Assembly (NCBI GenBank): GCA_024635555.1
Contig: JAGXIO010000216.1
Coordinates: 1 to 59,041, forward strand
Length of the DNA stretch: 59,041 nucleotides
Reading direction: 5' to 3'
From: Saccharicrinis sp.
GTDB lineage: Bacteria; Bacteroidota; Bacteroidia; Bacteroidales; Marinilabiliaceae
Shown here: one piece after another, positions 53,938 to 59,041 of the stretch
How the letters are laid out: each line of letters starts with the position of its first letter
Position numbering within the stretch: position 1 is the first letter of the stretch
Made by a program: the position numbers and the translations under genes
Notes under the pieces: model-generated
The model's database searches: none
Told to the model about the DNA's origin: nothing
What the model saw: the letters and a program-made list of their open reading frames with translations, nothing else

Positions 53938-54016
53938 GCGTATTGTAATAGCATAGGGCAACGCCCTATGATCTGAAAGGGCGTATTGTAAATAGCATAG
54001 GGCAACGCCCTATGAT
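53930..54016. repeat. two tandem 43/44-base palindromic units
   Basis: Each unit (53930-53972 and 53973-54016) starts CTGAAAGGGCGTATTGTAA and contains the palindrome CATAGGGC-AAC-GCCCTATG. They differ by one inserted base. Confidence 0.9.
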
Positions 54017-54137
54017 TATAAGAATAACAAAATCGTCGCACCGCCAGGTTTCTATACCAGATAATCGAACTTTGCGACGAAATAAATATCAAACCGAATT
54101 AAACAATTTTTCACATAGCTAAATCAATGCATAATTT

Positions 54138-54188
54138 ATAATCTCATAATCTCTTATCTAAGCATCTAATGCCTAAAAATCTAAGATA
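54138..54188 (+). repeat. word array before the RND-ABC gene (C family)
   Basis: AATCTCATAATCTCTTATCT-type words run to three bases before the ATG at 54191. With the repeats above, they fill most of the 534-base gap between the RND genes; no other gene is seen there. Confidence 0.65.
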
Positions 54189-54190
54189 AA

Positions 54191-57100
54191 ATGAACTTTA
54201 TAATACATCGAAAAGTACTCATAAGTATGTTGTTTGTGGCACTCACCATGTTGGGTGTGGTATCTTACAACTACTTATCGGTAGAACTTTATCCTAATGC
54301 GGAGCTACCCGTTCTTTATGTGGCGGTGGCCGGCGATACACAGTCCGACCCCCGTTACGTGGAACAGGAGGCTGTTATACCCCTGGAAGGCGTGATAGGT
54401 ACTTTGGAGGGTATCGAAAAAATGGAGTCGCGGGTAAACCCGGGACGGGCTTCCATCATCGTGTATTTGAGTAAGGAGGTAGATTTTAAATACGCCTACC
54501 TTAAACTGGTCGAAAAAATTAATGCCTCTCAAAGCCTTCTTCCCGAAGGGTATAGAGCCACGGTTACAAAGGTGGACATGCAGCAGATGACCAGCCAGTT
54601 TATGCAACTCCAGGTGCTGGGCGAAGGCGATGTGGATAGGGTGCGTGCCGTTACGGATGAACGTATTGCCAGCAAATTAGAAAGTATTGATGGTATCGCT
54701 GGCATTCAGATTTATGGGGGACGGGAAAAAACCGTGGAGATAACCTTGAACGAGGACGCGCTAGAAGCATTGCAAATAACAACAGCAGAGGTGCGCCGAA
54801 AGATTCTAAGCAACGAAGGGCAAAAAGCTTTTGCCGGCAGGGTGGTGGATCAAGGTCAGTACCTGTTTGTAAATGTTCAAGCCGAATATAATACCATACG
54901 CGACCTGGAGAATGTAGTCATCACGGCCAAGGGACCGGTTTTGCTAAAAGATGTAGCACAAATTGTATTTGGGGTAAAAGAACAAACCTCTTATAGCCGG
55001 GTAAACGCCAAAGAAGCAGTGACCATACGCATGACGCGCGAGTCAACCGTGAATCAGATTGAACTTTCGGCCAAGGTTAAGGAACAAGTGGCCAGCCTGA
55101 ACCAAGAACTGGCATCGGAAGGTGTGGAGATTGCCATCACCTCCAACACAGCCGAAACCATGGAAGAGAATATTTCCAAAATCATCGATTTGGCATTGTT
55201 AGGAAGCATTCTGGCAGTATTTATCCTCTGGATATTTTTAAAAAATATTCCCTTGGTTTCTTTGGTCATGTTGTCCATTCCCATTTCGGTTTTTTCGGCC
55301 TTTAATATTTTTTATGCCTTTGATATCTCCATTAATACCTTAACACTTATAGGTTTGGCCTTGGCGGTGGGCATGCTCATCGACAACAGTATCGTGGTAT
55401 TGGAAAATATATATCGGGTGGCAGCAACCGAACCGGATAGAGACAAGGCGGTTATGATAGGCACCCGACAGGTTTGGCGCGCCATTTTTGCAGCTACGCT
55501 CACCACAATCGTCGTTTTTTTACCCTTTGCTTTTTCATCTAACATCGGTTTTAAGCTGGTAGCCCAAAATATTAGTGTTTCTATTGTGGGCACGCTTCTT
55601 ATTTCCTTGGCTGTGGCCTTGTTGCTTATCCCCATGATGACGCACAGTGTGCTTTGGTATGGCAAATCGGATGTGCAAAAACGTTTGAGGCGCCTTCCCC
55701 TGCATAATCGTATGATTCAATCCTACCTGGTACTCCTTAAAAATGCACTACGCCTGCCTGCACGAACCATCAACATGGCTGTGCTCGCTTTCTTTTTAAC
55801 CGTGTTCATCAGTCTGCTGGTGAGTTTTCAGGTGAACAAAGAGGTGCAGACTCCGGAGTTTGTTATTAACATCGAACGACCAACGGGTTCTACCTTGGAA
55901 ACAACCGATGAGATGGTGCGGGAACTGGAAAAGAGGTTGGATGAAATTACTGAACATGATAAGGTGATAAGTCAGGTATATGAAGAAAAGGCCAGTATGA
56001 CGGTTCAGCTAAAAGAAGATTACAAAAAGGAATCTAAGCGCAGTCTTGGCGAAATAAAATCAGATATCCAGTCGAGGTTAGGAGGTTTTGCTGATTCCGA
56101 AATAAGTTTGGAGCAGGGAGGCACCAGCTCCGGGGGCGGTTCCGGCTTTGGCGATAATCCCGGAATGAGTATGATGGGTATGTTCGGTATTGGCCAACAA
56201 CAGGAGAGTGTGGTGATAAAAGGGGAGGATTTTGACAAGATGTTGCTTTTGGCCGAGGATATAAAATATATTTTGGAGGATAACTTGGAAGAGATGAAAT
56301 TCACCCGCGTGAGTGCCGGATTTCCCCGTCCCGAGGTTCATCTGGAATTTGACCCCGGGTTGATGAGCATGTACGGCGTGGCACCGCAGAATGTGGCGTC
56401 CGAACTTTTTACCTTTCAAAATGAGATAAGCTCCGGCGGTATGCTAAGGGTGGATAACGAGGAGTACGATATCGTGATGAAAGGCCGACGTTTACATCAG
56501 GAAGAGGAAATGCCGGCAAAAACCTACGACGACTTGCAAAAACTTAATATCATATCCAATTCCGGCGCACTGGTGGCTTTGCGCGATTTTTCAGGTATCG
56601 TTTTATCCTCCGGACGCGCCGAGATACTACGCGTGAACCAGCAAAAAGAAATAACGGTTAAATATGGTTTTAATGACGAGATAAACGATTCAAAATCGCT
56701 GTTGGAGCAAGCCCGCCGCAATGTGGACGAGCTGGTGGCACAGGTAAATCTTCCGGCAGGAACAGCGGTGGAGGTGATTCACGAAGAGGATCAATTTAGC
56801 GAATTTTACTTTCTGATAGGGATGGCCTTTGTGCTTATCCTGATGATTTTGGCTTCGGTATTCGAATCCTTTGTTACGCCTTTTGTCATGCTTTTTTCTA
56901 TCCCACTGGCGGCTATCGGTTCATTTCTGGGATTGATATTTACCGGTAATTCGTGGCTCAACCTCAATACCCTTATCGGCTTCCTGATATTGCTGGGCAT
57001 AGTGGTCAACAATGGTATTATCCTTATCGATTATGCCAATATGTTGCGTAAACAGGGTATGCGACATTCCCGTGCATTGATGCAGGCCGGTATTTCGCGC

Positions 57101-58897
57101 GTGCGACCTATATTGATAACAGCAACCACCACCATTGTTGCCATGCTGCCTTTGGCCATGGGCAAATCGGAATACGTGGGCAGCTTGGGTGCTCCCTTTG
57201 CTATTACCGTGGTGGGAGGCTTGTTGGTGAGTACTTTACTTACCTTAGTTTTTATTCCTGCATTTAGTTTTGGGCTCGAAACAGCTTTGCGTTGGATTCG
57301 CTCTCTACATATCGTTTATAAAATTATTGTTTTCGGTTCGTGGATCGCAGGTATTTTGCTTATTCATTTTGTGTTCAATCATTCTTTCGTTTGGATGCTA
57401 GTAGAGTATTTTGCCTGTATCGTGGGTGTTCCGGCACTTATGTATTTTGTGCTAACCAGTCTGCGCCAGGCCAAGGCTGAATTGATAAAACCAGACGAGT
57501 CCATCATCATCCGTTTACAAAATGTGGTGAAAGTATATGATCGCGACAACCGTTTTATGCGCGAGTGGAAAACAGCCAAACGCTACGGGCAAATAGAGCA
57601 AGCCGAAAAAGGAGTTAAGATATATCGCGAAGGCATCATTTGGCAACTGCCCATGTTGGGCTTTTTGATATGGATGACTTGGTTTTATCTCGAGTCCTCG
57701 CTCTGGAACTTCATTTTTTTGTTTGTAAGCTATTTTATTTTCCTTTCGTATATCCTCTATCTAGCCCAGTGGCCTGATGAAAAGGGTAGAAGCAAGTGTT
57801 TATTTTCTTCACGAAGCATCTTGTATAGAGTTGTACTTTGGGCATATCCGGCCATTGCAATGGTACTATTTGCTATTCAATTTGATACGAGAGCATCGGC
57901 CATTGTATTCGCTGCCTTATGGTATCTGGGCATCTATATTTTTATGACGGGTAAGAAATTGTTGACGGAAAATATAAATATCGAAAGACTTAAAGGCCGT
58001 TTCTCGGGTTTACGACGTACCTGGTATCTTCTGGTGCGTTCCATCCCCGTTATCGGAAAACAAAAGCAGCCCTTTAAAGCCGTTAAAAGTGTTTCGCTTA
58101 CCATGCAAACCGGTATGGTGGGTTTGCTGGGACCTAATGGGGCCGGCAAAACCACCCTTATGCGCATCATCTGTGGCATTCTGGATCAAAGCTATGGTAA
58201 GATATTCGTTAATGGGTTGGATTCGCTGGAATACCGCGAAGAGTTACAAGGCTTGATAGGTTATCTGCCCCAGGAATTTGGCTCGTACGAAAATATGACT
58301 TCTTTTGAATTTCTGGATTATATGGCCATTCTCAAAGGACTAAAAAATAAGGAGTTGCGCTACCAAAGAGTGGAGTATGTTTTAAAAGCGGTTCACATGT
58401 GGGATCGCAAAGATAATCCCATCGGCTCCTTCTCGGGCGGTATGAAACAGCGCATCGGAATAGCACAAATAATGCTTCATTTGCCCCGCATACTGGTAGT
58501 GGACGAACCAACCGCAGGCCTCGACCCAAGGGAGCGTATTCGTTTCCGTAATCTCTTGGTAGAGTTAAGTCGAGATAGGATTGTGATTTTCTCCACCCAT
58601 ATCATCGAAGATATATCCAGCTCGTGTAACCAAGTGGCCGTGATGAAGCGAGGAGAACTAAAATACTGGGGAGAGCCTGCCGCCTTGTCGAAAATTACCC
58701 AGGATAGAGTATGGACTTTTGAAGTGCCCTCCTCCGAGTTTGACCAAGTGAACAAGCAATACCAAGTGGTTCATCATATCGGAACAGGTTCAACGGTGAG
58801 GGTTCGCGTATTATCCAACGAAAAACCCGTTGAAGATGCACAGCAGGCCCATTCAAGCCTCGAAGATTCATACCTTTGGTTATTGCGGAATGGGTGA
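54191..58897 (+). CDS. RND efflux pump fused to an ABC ATPase
   Basis: A 1,568-residue fusion. Residues about 1-1028 form a full RND permease with TM4 motif AVGMLIDNSIVVLENIYRV, TM10-type GIVVNNGIILIDYANML and intact periplasmic loops. Two further helices follow (about 1037-1092), then a cytosolic stretch IIRLQNVVKVYDRDN resembling the first strand and A-loop of an ABC ATPase (Y1116). Next come four helices (about 1150-1265) and the rest of an ABC ATPase: Walker A GPNGAGKTT (about 1314), Q-loop YLPQEF, FSGGMKQR, Walker B LVVDEPTAGLDPRE and STHII. The module is complete by motif. The frame is uninterrupted, and no start codon for a separate ATPase fits the context. Confidence 0.92.
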   Translation: MNFIIHRKVLISMLFVALTMLGVVSYNYLSVELYPNAELPVLYVAVAGDTQSDPRYVEQEAVIPLEGVIGTLEGIEKMESRVNPGRASIIVYLSKEVDFKYAYLKLVEKINASQSLLPEGYRATVTKVDMQQMTSQFMQLQVLGEGDVDRVRAVTDERIASKLESIDGIAGIQIYGGREKTVEITLNEDALEALQITTAEVRRKILSNEGQKAFAGRVVDQGQYLFVNVQAEYNTIRDLENVVITAKGPVLLKDVAQIVFGVKEQTSYSRVNAKEAVTIRMTRESTVNQIELSAKVKEQVASLNQELASEGVEIAITSNTAETMEENISKIIDLALLGSILAVFILWIFLKNIPLVSLVMLSIPISVFSAFNIFYAFDISINTLTLIGLALAVGMLIDNSIVVLENIYRVAATEPDRDKAVMIGTRQVWRAIFAATLTTIVVFLPFAFSSNIGFKLVAQNISVSIVGTLLISLAVALLLIPMMTHSVLWYGKSDVQKRLRRLPLHNRMIQSYLVLLKNALRLPARTINMAVLAFFLTVFISLLVSFQVNKEVQTPEFVINIERPTGSTLETTDEMVRELEKRLDEITEHDKVISQVYEEKASMTVQLKEDYKKESKRSLGEIKSDIQSRLGGFADSEISLEQGGTSSGGGSGFGDNPGMSMMGMFGIGQQQESVVIKGEDFDKMLLLAEDIKYILEDNLEEMKFTRVSAGFPRPEVHLEFDPGLMSMYGVAPQNVASELFTFQNEISSGGMLRVDNEEYDIVMKGRRLHQEEEMPAKTYDDLQKLNIISNSGALVALRDFSGIVLSSGRAEILRVNQQKEITVKYGFNDEINDSKSLLEQARRNVDELVAQVNLPAGTAVEVIHEEDQFSEFYFLIGMAFVLILMILASVFESFVTPFVMLFSIPLAAIGSFLGLIFTGNSWLNLNTLIGFLILLGIVVNNGIILIDYANMLRKQGMRHSRALMQAGISRVRPILITATTTIVAMLPLAMGKSEYVGSLGAPFAITVVGGLLVSTLLTLVFIPAFSFGLETALRWIRSLHIVYKIIVFGSWIAGILLIHFVFNHSFVWMLVEYFACIVGVPALMYFVLTSLRQAKAELIKPDESIIIRLQNVVKVYDRDNRFMREWKTAKRYGQIEQAEKGVKIYREGIIWQLPMLGFLIWMTWFYLESSLWNFIFLFVSYFIFLSYILYLAQWPDEKGRSKCLFSSRSILYRVVLWAYPAIAMVLFAIQFDTRASAIVFAALWYLGIYIFMTGKKLLTENINIERLKGRFSGLRRTWYLLVRSIPVIGKQKQPFKAVKSVSLTMQTGMVGLLGPNGAGKTTLMRIICGILDQSYGKIFVNGLDSLEYREELQGLIGYLPQEFGSYENMTSFEFLDYMAILKGLKNKELRYQRVEYVLKAVHMWDRKDNPIGSFSGGMKQRIGIAQIMLHLPRILVVDEPTAGLDPRERIRFRNLLVELSRDRIVIFSTHIIEDISSSCNQVAVMKRGELKYWGEPAALSKITQDRVWTFEVPSSEFDQVNKQYQVVHHIGTGSTVRVRVLSNEKPVEDAQQAHSSLEDSYLWLLRNG

Positions 58898-59004
58898 TGA
58901 GGAGGGAGGATATTTAATGTATTAAGCGTTTTAAAGTTTTGGGCTAAATTCAGCGTATCCAAAATTTATGTTTCGGTTAAAACCGATTTACGCTACGTAA
59001 AGTT

Positions 59005-59024
59005 GCACGGCATGAATGCCGTGC
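59005..59024 (+). repeat. short perfect hairpin after the RND-ABC gene
   Basis: GCACGGCA and TGCCGTGC pair around TGAA. It lacks a following T-run, so it may be a dispersed element rather than a terminator. Confidence 0.6.
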
Positions 59025-59041
59025 CTAGTTAAAAAAAAGTA

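Noticed and set aside
53930-54016. Two tandem palindromic units as a minimal CRISPR
   Set aside because: The units are directly adjacent with no spacer, only two copies exist, and no cas gene is present.
56020-56419. Proline- and histidine-rich minus frames in the RND-ABC gene
   Set aside because: They are shadows of the RND periplasmic-loop coding sequence.
1-59041. tRNA, rRNA, integrase, transposase or phage genes
   Set aside because: None was found on reading. The only mobile-like signals are short dispersed repeats without an encoded enzyme.

Overview
The window reads as a chromosomal segment of a Bacteroidota bacterium, most likely a member of the Bacteroidia near the Marinilabiliales (inference). 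The grounds are the about 1,100-residue SecA, the recF-DUF721 pair, the zapB-like/zapA/rny cluster, tandem DUF3857/transglutaminase proteins, PPi-dependent phosphofructokinase, and at least eleven gene-proximal matches to the Bacteroidota -7 promoter element TAnnTTTG. No tRNA, rRNA, CRISPR array, phage or intact insertion sequence was seen.

Layout. Positions 1-8.8 kb: a MarR regulator, recF and a DciA-like protein, an arginine decarboxylase, an M23 endopeptidase, then zapB-like/zapA/rny. 8.8-12.7 kb: nucleotide-sugar genes (C4-epimerase, gmd, fcl) and a small lipoprotein. 12.8-17.5 kb: a MalY-type C-S lyase, an EamA exporter, a small outer-membrane-type protein and an LVIVD-repeat lipoprotein. 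17.7-20.1 kb: a pyrB-pyrI-flavin reductase operon behind a leader that closely resembles the enterobacterial pyrL attenuator. 20.2-22.8 kb: a mazEF module and a C69 dipeptidase. 22.8-28 kb: lgt with a truncated tandem copy, and secA. 28-35.4 kb: a small lipoprotein, a PhnA-type protein, a 38-residue membrane peptide, two DUF3857 proteins (one lacking the catalytic Cys), an ankyrin lipoprotein and a YceI protein. 35.6-41.1 kb: pfp, an Rrf2 regulator, rsmE and an orphan sensor kinase with a 30-residue ORF overlapping its stop codon.

The most notable block is 41.3-58.9 kb. A sigma-70-family factor, a small membrane protein and two Spy/CpxP-like periplasmic proteins precede an export locus made of an ABC ATPase, a very large ABC permease with an M1-like periplasmic domain and a golvesin-like C-terminal module, a TolC protein, a lipoprotein adaptor, an RND pump, and a 1,568-residue RND pump fused to a complete ABC ATPase. 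The fused ATPase appears split: its predicted first strand lies about 195 residues ahead of Walker A, separated from it by four predicted membrane helices. This looks like one envelope-stress-linked export system combining proton-driven and ATP-driven parts.

A second unusual signal is a set of stop-rich short-word arrays that fill intergenic gaps and abut start or stop codons at more than ten genes. All function calls are by reading motifs; no database search was possible.
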